Positions 17,505 to 26,726 of a DNA stretch of 64,000 bases are shown one piece after another. This DNA comes from Pararhizobium_B sp963838155 (GTDB lineage Bacteria; Pseudomonadota; Alphaproteobacteria; Rhizobiales; Rhizobiaceae). The stretch's first letter is position 1; each line of letters opens with the position of its first letter. The stretch spans positions 1-64,000 of the forward strand of contig CAWIQE010000020.1 of assembly GCA_963838155.1 (NCBI GenBank), written 5' to 3'. The notes under the pieces were generated by a model, which did not search any database, had not been told where the DNA came from, and worked only from the letters and a program-made list of their open reading frames with translations. A program made the position numbers and the translations under genes.

Positions 17505-18848
17505 GTGGAACAGAATCCGAACTCGATCGAAGCGCGCGATATCGCCTACCAGCTTCACTCCTACACCAATGCCCGCAAGCACGAAGCGGAAGGGCCTCTG
17601 GTGATCGAGCGCGGTGAAGGCATCTATGTCTACGACAACGCGGGCAAGCGCTACATCGAGGGGATGGCCGGCCTTTGGAGCGTGGCCGTCGGGTTTGGCG
17701 AAAAGCGGCTGGTCCAGGCAGCCGCCCGGCAGATGGAGAAGTTGCCCTATTACCATACGTTCACGCAAAAGGCGCATGGACCGTCCGTCGAATTGGCCGA
17801 GAAACTCGTCCAGATGGCGCCAGTGCCGATGTCGAAGGCGTATTTCACAAATTCTGGGTCGGAAGCCAACGACACGGCGATCAAGATGATCTGGTATCGC
17901 TCGAACGCGTTGGGAAAACCCGAGAAAAAGAAGATCATCTCCCGTCGTCGCGGCTATCACGGCGTCACGATCGCCAGCGCCAGCCTGACGGGCCTTCCGA
18001 ACAATCATCGTTCTTTCGACCTACCGCTTCCGCAGATCCTGCACACAACGTGTCCGCACCTGCGCACCGAAGGCGCAGAAGGAGAGGATGAGCAGAGCTT
18101 CGCCGCGCGCTGCGCACAAGACCTCGAGGACCTCATCCTCACGGAAGGGCCGGAAACGGTCGCCGGCTTCTTCGCCGAACCGGTCATGGGGGCTGGCGGC
18201 GTCATCGTTCCGCCGAAGGGCTACTGGGAAGCGATCCAGCCTGTCTTGAAGAAATACGACATCGTTTTCGTGGCGGACGAGGTGATCTGCGGGTTCGGCC
18301 GGACCGGGCGCCTCTTCGGGACCGAGACCTTCGACCTGAAGCCGGACATCATGACGCTCTCCAAGCAGCTCTCTTCTTCCTATCTGCCGATCTCGGCGCT
18401 GCTCTTGAGCGAGGATTTCTACGCGGTGATCGCCGACGAGTCGGCGCGTATCGGCACGTTCGGCCATGGCGTTACGACTGCCGGCCATCCGGTCGCGGCC
18501 GCCGTTGCGCTGGAGAACCTCGCGATCCTGGAAGAAAAGGATCTTGTCCGGCACGCTGCCGATCTGAGCCCGCGGTTTCTCGCCCGGTTGCGGGCACTGG
18601 GCGAACGTCCGGAGATAACCGAAACGCGCGGCATCGGATTGATCGGCGCAATGGAATTCGCACCGCGAGAAGGCTCGGCGGCCGGCCAGCTCGGAGCAAG
18701 AGCCAACGCGCACCTCCACAGCAACGGCCTGATCGGACGGAACATCGTCGATAGTGTCGCACTCTGTCCGCCGCTGATCATCACGCAAGCACAGATCGAC
18801 GAGATGTTCGATATCGTTGAGAAGTCGCTGGACGAAATGGACTCGTAA
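17505..18848 (+). CDS. Class III PLP-dependent aminotransferase
   Basis: An omega-aminotransferase-type enzyme of about 447 residues. It shows FTNSGSEANDTAIKM (cofactor phosphate binding), RRRGYHGVTIASASLTGL, FVADEVICGFGRTGRLFG (Asp contacting the pyridine N) and the PLP lysine in LSKQLSSSYLPISALL. GTG 17505 is chosen because GGGAGA precedes it by 7 bases; GTG 17475 is possible but lacks a site. It is divergent from the liv operon, 294 bases from livH, so it probably deaminates the imported amino compound. The amino donor cannot be read from sequence; beta-alanine, taurine, GABA and polyamine donors are known for relatives. Confidence 0.9.
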   Translation: MEQNPNSIEARDIAYQLHSYTNARKHEAEGPLVIERGEGIYVYDNAGKRYIEGMAGLWSVAVGFGEKRLVQAAARQMEKLPYYHTFTQKAHGPSVELAEKLVQMAPVPMSKAYFTNSGSEANDTAIKMIWYRSNALGKPEKKKIISRRRGYHGVTIASASLTGLPNNHRSFDLPLPQILHTTCPHLRTEGAEGEDEQSFAARCAQDLEDLILTEGPETVAGFFAEPVMGAGGVIVPPKGYWEAIQPVLKKYDIVFVADEVICGFGRTGRLFGTETFDLKPDIMTLSKQLSSSYLPISALLLSEDFYAVIADESARIGTFGHGVTTAGHPVAAAVALENLAILEEKDLVRHAADLSPRFLARLRALGERPEITETRGIGLIGAMEFAPREGSAAGQLGARANAHLHSNGLIGRNIVDSVALCPPLIITQAQIDEMFDIVEKSLDEMDS

Positions 18849-19064
18849 ATGTCGGTCTGACAATGGGCCCCCGATGTCATCCAACGGGCGCAAAGCGGAA
18901 AGACCTCGGCCTCTGCCCGACGGGCGTTTCGATCCGGCTGCGTAGCGGAGGGTCTGAGACTTATAGCATCATGGATCAAGACCAACAGGCGCAATGCCAC
19001 CGAGCCCGCATTGCGGCACTCCTGAACCAATTTCTCCCCGGCTCTGGTCGAGCCTCTTTCTGCC

Positions 19065-21024
19065 TCAGATCGCGCGACCGATTTTGAGGCCTTCGAGCAC
19101 GGCTTCCTCGGCCGTTCGAGGGGTCAACGCGTCGCCGATGACATGGACTTCCCCGGTGAAGCCTTCCAGTTCCCTCTCAAGCTCGGCGACCCGGTCGTGT
19201 CCCTGCGACAGAACCAGCGTGTCGATATCATCGAACACGAGCGGTTCACCCGAGGCGCAATGCTCCATGTAGATCGTCGAACCGTCGCGGCCATAGAGCC
19301 GCGCGTAGGTTACGATCTGCACGCCGAGACGATGGAGGTTGGCAACCATGGTGTCGCGAACATAGCTCTGGATGGTCTCGCCTGCTGCCAGACCCTCGAC
19401 GCACAGCGTGACGCTGCAGCCGTCGCGGGCGAGTTTCTCGGCGATGCCGAGACCCACCCAATCCGCGCTCCAGTCGGCGATCAGCACTTTTGCCCCGACG
19501 TTCGCCTGTCCGGCAAGCACCTGCCAGACATCGACGACATGGGTGTCTTCTCCGCCCTCGATGAACGGGCGGTGAGGCTTGCCGCCGGTGGCGATCACCA
19601 CGGCATCGGCGCCTTCGGTCTCCACCAGATCACGTGTGACGGGCGAAGTCCGCCTGACGGCGACGCCGGCAATCTCCATTTCGCGGGCGAGATTTGTGAC
19701 GATTCCGCCGAACTCGACCCGTCCCGGCAGCAGTTGCGCCAGCCGGGCCTGGCCGCCGAGTTGGGCCTGCGCCTCGTGCAGGACAACCTCGTGACCGCGA
19801 GCCGCCAGCACCGCCGCGGCCTTCATGCCGGCCGGCCCGCCGCCGGCCACGATGACGCGCTTGCGCCGTGCCGCCGGAGGTTTGATGCCGAGCGTCAGTT
19901 CGCGTCCGGTTTCCGGATGCTGGATGCAGGAGATCGGATAGCCCTTGTGGAAATGGCCGATGCAGGCCTGATTGCAGGCAATGCAGGCGCGGATATCGTC
20001 GACGCGCCCGGCGGCCGCCTTGCCCGGCATTTCGGGATCACAGATCATCGCACGCGTCATGGCGCACATATCCGCCTCACCGGAGGTGAGTATCCGTTCG
20101 GCCGTCTGCGGTTGATTGATCCGTCCCGCGACGAACACCGGCTTGGTGACGACGTGCTTGAGCGCGGCGGAAAAGGCAGCCGAATAGCCGTTCGAGAAAT
20201 ACATCGGCGGAGCAATATGCACGGCGCCTTTCAGTGAAGCCGACGTGCCTGCGACGGTGCTGAAATAGTCGATCACGCCGTCGCCGTCGAGCATCTGGCA
20301 ACAGTTCAGCACAAGGCTTGCCTCGATCGACTGGCTGTCGTGCTCCTCGCCCGTGATCCTCAGGCCGATGACGAAATCCGGTGCTGTCTTGCTGCGGATA
20401 TCCGCTGCGATCTCGCGCAGGAAGCGCAGGCGGTTCTCGATATTGCCGCCATAGCGATCATCGCGGCGGTTGACATTCGGATTGAGAAACTGGGCCGGCA
20501 GATAGCCGTGGCTGGCGACGATCTCGCAGCCGTCGAAGCCGGCCTTCATCAGCCTTTCGGCCGCATCGCCATATCCGGAAACGATCTCGCCGATCATCCG
20601 CGCCGACAGCGGAACCGGCATCACGTGAAAGCGCGAGTTCGGCGCGGCCGATGGCGCATAGGCGACGGGCAAGGTTCCGTCCTGTGTCTCCATGATCTCG
20701 CGCCCCGGGTGAAAAAGCTGACCGCAGATCTTGGCGCCATGCCCGTGGACCGCTTTGGCAAGCGCCCGATAGCCCGGAATCGAGTTCGTCCGATGTCGCC
20801 ATCAGCACGTGAGAGGTATAGCGGGCGGTTTCATGCACACCCGACACCTGAATGACGATCAGCCCCGCGCCACCCTTGGCACGTGCCTCCTGATAGGCGA
20901 TCAGCCGTTCCGTTACATGGCCGTCATGGGCCATGACCGTATCATGACCCGTCGACAGGATGCGGTTCTTGACTTCCATGCCACCGATTCTGAGCGGCGA
21001 GAAGAGGTGGGGAAAGAGAGCCAC
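19065..21024 (-). pseudogene. 2,4-dienoyl-CoA reductase/TMADH-like flavoenzyme, single frameshift
   Basis: The N-terminal frame (ATG 21024) has the FMN-barrel start LFSPLRIGGMEVKNRILSTGHD and YQEARAKGGAGLIVIQ. It breaks near 20790 and continues as PGYRALAKAVHGHGAKICGQLFHPGRE and MKAGFDGCEIVASHGYLPAQFLNP. Fe-S cysteines follow in CIACNQACIGHFHKGYPISC, then an FAD/NAD domain (VIVAGGGPAGMKAAAVLAARGHEV). Removing one G in CTCGATTCC gives 652 codons, normal for the FadH/trimethylamine dehydrogenase family. It would be a cytosolic FMN, FAD and [4Fe-4S] oxidoreductase. Together with the aminotransferase and liv importer it may belong to amine or amino-acid catabolism. Whether the frameshift is real is unknown. 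Confidence 0.8.
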
Positions 21025-21289
21025 AAGACCTCACAAATGATGATGGGATTTCCGATCGGTCGAAATGAGAGCTTAGAATACCTTCCAAAGCACGCCAAAC
21101 GATGATGTCACGCTTCATGCTCGTACTGAAGCCGGCTCTTCCGCACTGCCGGCGCTTGAGCGAGAGTCGCCTGCACGTCACGGACAGTCATGTTATTTCC
21201 CGAGAGTCCCTTCCCGCCGGCATACCCCTCAAGCCCGGTCGGCGGCCCTTCAGGGTGCCGCCATCCGGCTTGGAGCCGTTCTTTGATAG

Positions 21290-21720
21290 TCTCAATTTCG
21301 GCCAGCGGCGCCCGGCCACGAAAACTCGGACGGCCGGGAGACCAATGACTTTTGGCGTCGCCTGTGCGACGATCGTGGTGTGGACCCGGTCCGATGTTCG
21401 GCTATCCCGATACCTGGCAGTTGCTCATCAACACCGGCACGACGATCATCACCTTCCTTATGATCTTCCTGATCCAGAACACCTAGAACCGGGACGGGGC
21501 CGCGATACACGCCAAGCTCGACGAACCGCTGAGATCGAGCAAGGAGGCCCGGAACAGGTTCGTGGGAATCGAAAACCTCAGCCAGGAACGGGTCGACGAG
21601 ATCATCGCAATCTGCGAGAAGGAAGCGGAGGGCGACAAGGAAGATCCGGAAGTGAAGGAGCACCTCCCCCGCGTGCATGCCTCGCTTGGCCGTGTCGCGC
21701 GAACGAACTGGCTGCGCTGA
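21290..21720 (+). pseudogene. Low-affinity iron permease family remnant
   Basis: Translated pieces match this family: GRPMTFGVACATIVVW, then after a one-base shift GPMFGYPDTWQLLINTGTTIITFLMIFLIQNT, an in-frame TAG where relatives have Gln (QNTQNRDGAA), then NRDGAAIHAKLDE and a charged tail with RNRFVGIENLSQE. The combination of frameshift, stop and lost 5' end indicates a dead gene. It is divided from the flavoenzyme by about 265 bases with nothing I recognise. Confidence 0.7.
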
Positions 21721-21826
21721 AGTCGAGCGTAGGCCTGGGTTCGCGGAAGATTTTCCGGTTGTCTCGGCTCGTGCAAAGGCTCATGTTGAATTTTAGCCCA
21801 ATATGGGCGGACCGGAGCGCAGGTTC

Positions 21827-22555
21827 ATGCAGGAATTTCTTGGACCTCTTCTGGCGACGCTGGAGTGCCGCGACGGGCTGTCCAATCACGAACGGAAAGT
21901 CATTTTTGACCTTGGCTGGTGGCTCCAAGATTTCCGGGCCGGGACGGAAATCGTCAAGGTCCTGTCCCGGCCGAGTTGCAGTTGCCTTCTCGTCAGCGGC
22001 ATGGCGGGGCGTTCAATGTCCTTGTCGACCGGCGACCGTCAGATCTCGGCGATGCATATCCCGGGGGACTTCGTCGACCTTCACAGCCTGCTTCTCAAGG
22101 TCATGGACCATTCGGTTGTCGCGCTGACCCGCTGCACGGTTGCCTTTGTCGAACATTCAAGGCTGCGGAGGCTGACTGAGGACGAGCCACATCTCGCGCG
22201 ATTGCTTTTCGCGCTGATCGCGATCGATGCCGCCATCCACAGAGGCTGGATTCTCTCGCTGGGGCAGGAGCGCGCGGCGGAGCGGCTCGCCCACCTTCTC
22301 TGCGAATTGTGCAGCCGCCTGGAAGTTGTGGGCCTGGCGTCCAACAGGACGTTCGACTTGCCGCTGACCCAGTCGCAGCTTGCCGACATGCTCGGTCTGT
22401 CGGTGGTGCACACAAACAGGGTGGTGAACGAACTGAGGGCGTCCGGAATTGTCGAATGGACTGACGGACGGGTCAGGATCAACGACTGGCGGGCGCTGGC
22501 GGCGCGAGCGCAGTTCGATGCGGCCTACCTCAACCTGTTCCAAGAACCGCGATAG
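21827..22555 (+). CDS. Crp/Fnr-family transcriptional regulator
   Basis: A cyclic-nucleotide-binding-like N-terminal domain (KVLSRPSCSCLLVSGMAGRSM and MHIPGDFVDLHSLLL) is followed by a winged HTH_Crp_2 domain (LPLTQSQLADMLGLSVVHTNRVVNELRASGIVEW). About 242 residues. The start ATG 21827 has GGAG 9 bases upstream; ATG 21803 is an in-frame alternative without a visible site. There are no FNR-type iron-sulfur cysteines at the N-terminus. Targets are unknown. It is isolated between degenerate genes. Confidence 0.85.
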   Translation: MQEFLGPLLATLECRDGLSNHERKVIFDLGWWLQDFRAGTEIVKVLSRPSCSCLLVSGMAGRSMSLSTGDRQISAMHIPGDFVDLHSLLLKVMDHSVVALTRCTVAFVEHSRLRRLTEDEPHLARLLFALIAIDAAIHRGWILSLGQERAAERLAHLLCELCSRLEVVGLASNRTFDLPLTQSQLADMLGLSVVHTNRVVNELRASGIVEWTDGRVRINDWRALAARAQFDAAYLNLFQEPR

Positions 22556-22569
22556 GCTCGTCCAATAAC

Positions 22570-22704
22570 TCACTCGATGATGTCTTGCACGTCCGCGGGC
22601 AGCGGGATGCCGATGCGGCACTTGATGCCGCCCTGCCCGTGGAGGTCGTCGAGAACGGCGATGATCAGGTCGCGGTCCTGTTCCCTTTTCATCCATGCGT
22701 TCAT
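22570..22704 (-). CDS. Small hypothetical protein, 44 residues
   Basis: ATG 22704 is preceded by AGGAG at 8 bases. The product starts MNAWMKREQDRDLIIAVLDD and ends PLPADVQDIIE, an acidic soluble peptide. I do not recognise it, but the good ribosome site, the codon pattern and the placement in an otherwise empty gap between two genes support a real gene. Confidence 0.45.
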   Translation of the reverse strand: MNAWMKREQDRDLIIAVLDDLHGQGGIKCRIGIPLPADVQDIIE

Positions 22705-22767
22705 GCCGGTAAGCTCCTGATGAAGCCACCCAGCGCATGACAGCAGTTCCGCCGCGGGGTACCGACG

Positions 22768-23037
22768 CTATGCAGAGGCTGCGCCGGTCTGCGCTGAGGT
22801 GCCTCCAGCGCCTTCGTCCTCGGCGGATATCCGCACAACACAGACTTCTGCTCCTTTCTCGTCGACGACCGCCATCGTCCAGGTCGTGCGGGGCCGGAAT
22901 GCGCCGTCGAGTTCGCGAAGCATTTCGCCTGCCGTCGTGAGAGCCTGTTTCCAGGCTTCGCCGAAGTCCCGTAGTTCAGTGCCTACGGCATCGGGTTGCT
23001 CGGTCCCGTATCGAACGTGAAAGAAATATCGCGGCAT
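22768..23037 (-). CDS. DUF6894 family protein
   Basis: An 89-residue protein beginning MPRYFFHVRYGTEQPDAVGTEL, the hallmark of this small family found in many Rhizobiales, with EAWKQALTTAGEMLRELDG and TMAVVDEKGAEVCVVRIS later. The function is unknown. The Ala/Gly/Thr-rich last 15 residues look unstructured. It lies between the 44-residue ORF and the broken siderophore gene, all on the minus strand. Confidence 0.75.
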   Translation of the reverse strand: MPRYFFHVRYGTEQPDAVGTELRDFGEAWKQALTTAGEMLRELDGAFRPRTTWTMAVVDEKGAEVCVVRISAEDEGAGGTSAQTGAASA

Positions 23038-23114
23038 CTCGCTCTCCGCCGTCACAAACCGTAGGAACGCCGTCGCACGCCTCGCGTTCCCTCGTCCGAT
23101 GCGGTCTCGCGGGG

Positions 23115-23290
23115 AGAAATAGCGGTGCGCCGGCGCCCCTCGCTCGGAAAGAACAGCTTGACGTGATCGTTTGAAGCCCGCGCTGACGAAGTCTCCGAGC
23201 GAGGGGTCGGCAAGCACCACGTGGACCATTCCGGGGGTGAAGCGCGCAACCTCCCGGACCGTCAGCCGGCGGGTTGCCGCGAGCTGTCCG
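23115..23290 (-). pseudogene. Siderophore-interacting protein N-terminal remnant
   Basis: Minus-strand pieces RRLTVREVARFTPGMVHVVLADPSLGDFVSAGF and, one frame away, DHVKLFFPSE match the start of the FAD-binding siderophore-interacting (ViuB-like) family, where these blocks are contiguous. The remainder of the domain is absent. With the nearby iron-permease remnant, this suggests loss of iron-uptake functions. Confidence 0.55.
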
Positions 23291-23300
23291 GGCCGACGAC

Positions 23301-23640
23301 CCGGTGCTCTCCCGGCCAGCCCCCGCGTGGGTGGGCCAGGACTTCTTCGAATCCTATTGTGAGGAACGCCAATGCAGCATCGGGTCCTGCGCGTCCGCCT
23401 CGAAACCAGGCGTACCCGGCAGACGGTCAAACCGGCAGCTTGACGCTGTCCGACCCGAGGGGCCCACTCCATTCCCGGGATATCTTTGGTTAATAAGCCG
23501 CCCTTTGGTCGTCCACTTGTTGAGAATCCGCCATAACATTTGGATGCTGCGCCAATTCAGCGCAGCAGGTTTTCGGAACGTAGTTTTCCACTTCTGGATT
23601 TTTGGGATTGGACGGGACATGAAGAAACGAGGAAAGAACC
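23301..23640. other. Intergenic region upstream of the DUF1236 gene
   Basis: No gene supported. It ends in the ribosome-binding sequence GAGGAAAGAACC before ATG 23641. I saw no clear operator. Confidence 0.4.
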
Positions 23641-24291
23641 ATGAAGAGCAACTTGTTGGTTTGTGGAGTGGCTGCTCTCGGCCTTCTCGGCGCCACCCCG
23701 GCCTTTGCCGCGGATCAAGGTAACGCCGCCGTCACGGGCGCAGCTGGCGGCGCCGTGACGGGCGCCGTGGTAGGCGGTCCGGTCGGAGCGGCTGTCGGCG
23801 GTGTCGCAGGCGCAATCATCGGATCCGCGGCGAGCGTGCCTCACAAGACCCGCACATATGTCGAAGCGCATCCCGTGCACTCGGTTCGCGTTCAGGGCAA
23901 ACTGTCGGAAGGTTACGAAATCCCGAAGAGCGTCGAGATACACGAAATTCCAAACGAGCCAGATTACGGCTACGTCTATGTCCAGAGACGGCCCGTCGTG
24001 ATCAAGAGAAGTACCCGGAAGGTCGTCTACGCCGCCGCTCCGAAAGGCGAGTTGGGCGAGAAGACCGTTACCAACAGCCGGGGCGGTCCACCGAAAACCG
24101 TGATCACGTACGTCGAGAAGCATCATCGTCATCCAGCGAAGCTGAAGACCGCCATAAGGATTGGGAAACCCCTTCCCTCGACGGTCGAATTGCAGACCGT
24201 GCCGAGCCATCCGGCTTATGCATACGCTTACACGGACAGCGGACCAGTCATTGTCAAGAAGACCACGAGAACCGTTGTTTGGACCAAATAG
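23641..24291 (+). CDS. Exported DUF1236 protein with glycine-zipper region
   Basis: A 216-residue protein with a signal peptide (MKSNLLVCGVAALGLLGATPAFA, then ADQGN). A glycine-zipper-like hydrophobic stretch follows (AAGGAVTGAVVGGPVGAAVGG, residues ~34-60), then two DUF1236-like repeats (LSEGYEIPKSVEIHEIPNEPDYGYVYV and IGKPLPSTVELQTVPSHPAYAYAYT). It is probably envelope-associated; the role is not established. ATG is preceded by GAGGAAAGAACC. A broken copy of its 3' half, with terminator, lies at 10086-10362. Confidence 0.85.
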   Translation: MKSNLLVCGVAALGLLGATPAFAADQGNAAVTGAAGGAVTGAVVGGPVGAAVGGVAGAIIGSAASVPHKTRTYVEAHPVHSVRVQGKLSEGYEIPKSVEIHEIPNEPDYGYVYVQRRPVVIKRSTRKVVYAAAPKGELGEKTVTNSRGGPPKTVITYVEKHHRHPAKLKTAIRIGKPLPSTVELQTVPSHPAYAYAYTDSGPVIVKKTTRTVVWTK

Positions 24292-24311
24292 CGATTTGGC
24301 TAAAGCTCGAG

Positions 24312-24344
24312 GCCCGGCGCGCTTGGAAAGCGAGCGCGCCGGGC
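24312..24344 (+). terminator. Rho-independent-type terminator after the DUF1236 gene
   Basis: Perfect 12-bp arms GCCCGGCGCGCT and AGCGCGCCGGGC around a 9-base loop, followed by GCGATTTTC. It is 21 bases after the stop. The bases from 24345 to 24600 hold no gene I can support. Confidence 0.7.
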
Positions 24345-24600
24345 GCGATTTTCTAACTTTCTGAAGTCCGCCAATCTTGCCCGGAACATCCTTCAAGAAT
24401 TGGCTGACAGGTGGGCTGAAATATATCTTCGAAATGCGGAACCATCGGTATCCGGCCCCGCTTCAGCCGAAGCGTCGGCGTCGCGCGGCCAGCTCACGCA
24501 GTCGCAATCGCCGGCGCAGAATTGCCAAGGCCGCCCGATCGATAGCGGTAGTCCCGCGGATCGATGCCGACCATGGCGCTGGCCTGAATAGTGCTTGTCT

Positions 24601-24799
24601 TCAATAGCCCAACTCATGGCCCAGTGCATAGAAGATGCGCGCCGCCTCTTTTCCCCGTATGCAGCACATGCGCTTGCCGAGCAGAGGCACTTCGAAAATC
24701 TCGGAGCCGAGCCGCCGATAGCGATTGGCGATGAAGTCGTAACCTGAACCTGAAGGCCAGAGAAGTGTCGAGGAAATGTTCGCGAGGGATGTCGGGCAT
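24601..24799 (-). pseudogene. Cytochrome P450 (CYP152 peroxygenase-like) 5' remnant
   Basis: ATG 24799 starts MPDIPREHFLDTSLA; after a frameshift the text continues GYDFIANRYRRLGSEIFEVPLLGKRMCCIRGKEAARIFY. These blocks match the N-terminus of bacterial fatty-acid peroxygenases (CYP152/P450-BSbeta type). The chain then stops, and the heme-binding cysteine region is absent. Confidence 0.55.
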
Positions 24800-24975
24800 T
24801 GCTCCTTCGCAGGTAATACGTGGCACCGATCTTCGTTTCCCGGGCAGGGCTTCGAGAAGCGCCTGCAATCGATTCCTGCTTGCACAGCCGCCACGCCAAG
24901 CTCGTCTTCGTGCGGCCCCCCTGGCGCGGCTTCCCGCAGACTTCGAGAATGGCCCGGTTTCACTGCAGGATAAAT

Positions 24976-25662
24976 TCACGCAGCGCGAAGTCGTCTGCTT
25001 CTTCTTTCTGCCCTGCGTGCCGCGGCGTTTCGCAGGTCTTTCTCCAGCGTCCTTTCGAGTTTGCGGATGCGACGGCGGGATGAAATCTGGCGGGTCGGCA
25101 AGGACTGGGCATACAGCAATTTTTGTCCTTCGAACTCCTCGACGTTGAAGGAACGCTCGGCAGCCACCGTTCGCCGGTCGCCCGTATAGGAGGCGACGAC
25201 CGTCAAGGTGATCTCGTCGAGTGCCTGTATCGAGGCGCGCGAAGACCGTCCGCTTTCGTTCCGGACGGCCATTTCTGCAATTCCCCCAAAGCTTCCGAGT
25301 TCCAGCATCTCGCCACTGCCGAGCGGTCCCTGAAGAAATTGCGCTCGTCGGTCACCACCGGCGTCCTCATGGACATCGAGGTCGCTCAGCGAACAGACGA
25401 CTTCATCGTAGTCGGTCTGGTCAAGATCGGTCCTCAGCGTTGCGAGCACCGCTTGTATGTACAAGGGTTCCTCGCTCATGTTGCTTACCACGCACGCGGC
25501 ATCGAGCGTATGCCCCCCGCCGCGGTTGATCAGAATGTTCGGCCGACGGCGATGGCGATGCCCGATGAGAAAGATTTCGACATAGAGAGCCCAGACGAGC
25601 AGGGACAGCATCTGGATGGACGCAGCCACCGGCAGATAGTTGTCTTTCAGCCATTCCAACAT
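24976..25662 (-). CDS. Hypothetical membrane-anchored protein
   Basis: 228 residues. A single N-terminal membrane helix (YLPVAASIQMLSLLVWALYVEIFLIG) is followed by a basic RHRRRP stop-transfer, a beta-rich soluble domain with LDAACVVSNMSEEPLYIQAVLATL, and a strongly basic C-terminal helix (SSRRRIRKLERTLEKDLRNAAARRAERRSRRLRAA) that could be coiled coil or bind nucleic acid. I do not recognise a family. Its position beside an SDR in the opposite direction gives no functional clue. It is long enough and has consistent coding character, so it is likely real. Confidence 0.6.
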   Translation of the reverse strand: MLEWLKDNYLPVAASIQMLSLLVWALYVEIFLIGHRHRRRPNILINRGGGHTLDAACVVSNMSEEPLYIQAVLATLRTDLDQTDYDEVVCSLSDLDVHEDAGGDRRAQFLQGPLGSGEMLELGSFGGIAEMAVRNESGRSSRASIQALDEITLTVVASYTGDRRTVAAERSFNVEEFEGQKLLYAQSLPTRQISSRRRIRKLERTLEKDLRNAAARRAERRSRRLRAA

Positions 25663-25821
25663 CTTCGATTCCTGCGTCTATGTTTCAGGATCTGTGCACC
25701 GTCAAAAGACCACTACACCGCAGCAGGTTCCATCGCGGCAGCCGCAGGCCGAATTCTCCGGAAATCGAGGAACAAAACACCGGAGTCCGGTCTTGATCGG
25801 CATTCGAACTGGAGAAAGCCG

Positions 25822-26694
25822 ATGTCCCGCGATCCGCTGCAGTCCTATCCGCGCCCTCCCTTTCCCGAACAGAAGCAGCCAATGCCCGGCTATACCGGGC
25901 AAATGGACCCCCGGCCGGACCACGGCGAGAACAGCTACCGCGGGAACGGCCGGCTGAAGGATCGCGCGGCGCTCGTGACCGGAGCCGATTTAGGGATCGG
26001 GCGGGCCGTCGCCATAGCCTTTGCCCGCGAAGGGGCCGACGTCGTCCTCTCCTATCTCAGCGAGGAGGACGACGCGAAGGAAACGGCCGGCTGGATCAAG
26101 AAGGCCGGCCGCCGTGCCGTGCTCGCGCCCGGCGACATCAAGGATCAGGCGCATTGCAGGGAGCTGGTCGAGCGGACGACGGCCGAGTTCGGCGCGATCG
26201 ACATCCTCGTCAACAACGCCGCGCACCAGGCCTCCTTTGCAAGCTTCGAGGATATCGGCGCCGAGGAATGGGACGTCACCTTTCGCACGAACATCTACAG
26301 CATGTTCTATCTCTGCCAGGCCGCCGTCGCGCGAATGAAGCCGGGCAGCACCATCGTCAACACGTCCTCCGTCAACGCCACGGATCCCTCGGCCTCGCTT
26401 CTCGCCTACGCGACCACGAAAGGTGCGATCGCCAACTTCACGAACGGCCTTGCCGGCATGCTCGCCGATCGCGGCATCAGGGTGAACGCCGTTGCGCCGG
26501 GACCGATCTGGACGCCGTTCATCCCGTCGACGCTGTCGCCCGAGCACGTCGCGCATTTTGGCGAGAACACTCCCTTGGGCCGTCCCGGGCAGCCCGCGGA
26601 GCTTGCCGCCACCTATGTGCTGCTCGCCTGCGACGAATCCAGCTACACGACCGGCGCGCTCTACGAGGTGACGGGCGGTCGGTCTATGATCTGA
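25822..26694 (+). CDS. SDR-family oxidoreductase (YghA-like)
   Basis: 290 residues with a Pro-rich N-terminal extension (SRDPLQSYPRPPFPEQKQPMPG) typical of the YghA/YhxC-like stress SDR group. Cofactor motif TGADLGIGRAVAIAFAREGADV, NNAAHQ, catalytic Ser in TSSVNA and Tyr-x3-Lys as YATTKGA. It ends LYEVTGGRSMI. ATG 25822 has GGAGAA 6 bases upstream. Relatives are often induced by osmotic or general stress; the substrate is unknown. Confidence 0.85.
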   Translation: MSRDPLQSYPRPPFPEQKQPMPGYTGQMDPRPDHGENSYRGNGRLKDRAALVTGADLGIGRAVAIAFAREGADVVLSYLSEEDDAKETAGWIKKAGRRAVLAPGDIKDQAHCRELVERTTAEFGAIDILVNNAAHQASFASFEDIGAEEWDVTFRTNIYSMFYLCQAAVARMKPGSTIVNTSSVNATDPSASLLAYATTKGAIANFTNGLAGMLADRGIRVNAVAPGPIWTPFIPSTLSPEHVAHFGENTPLGRPGQPAELAATYVLLACDESSYTTGALYEVTGGRSMI

Positions 26695-26726
26695 CGCGGC
26701 AGTGTCCTTGCGGGCTGGACCGAGCC

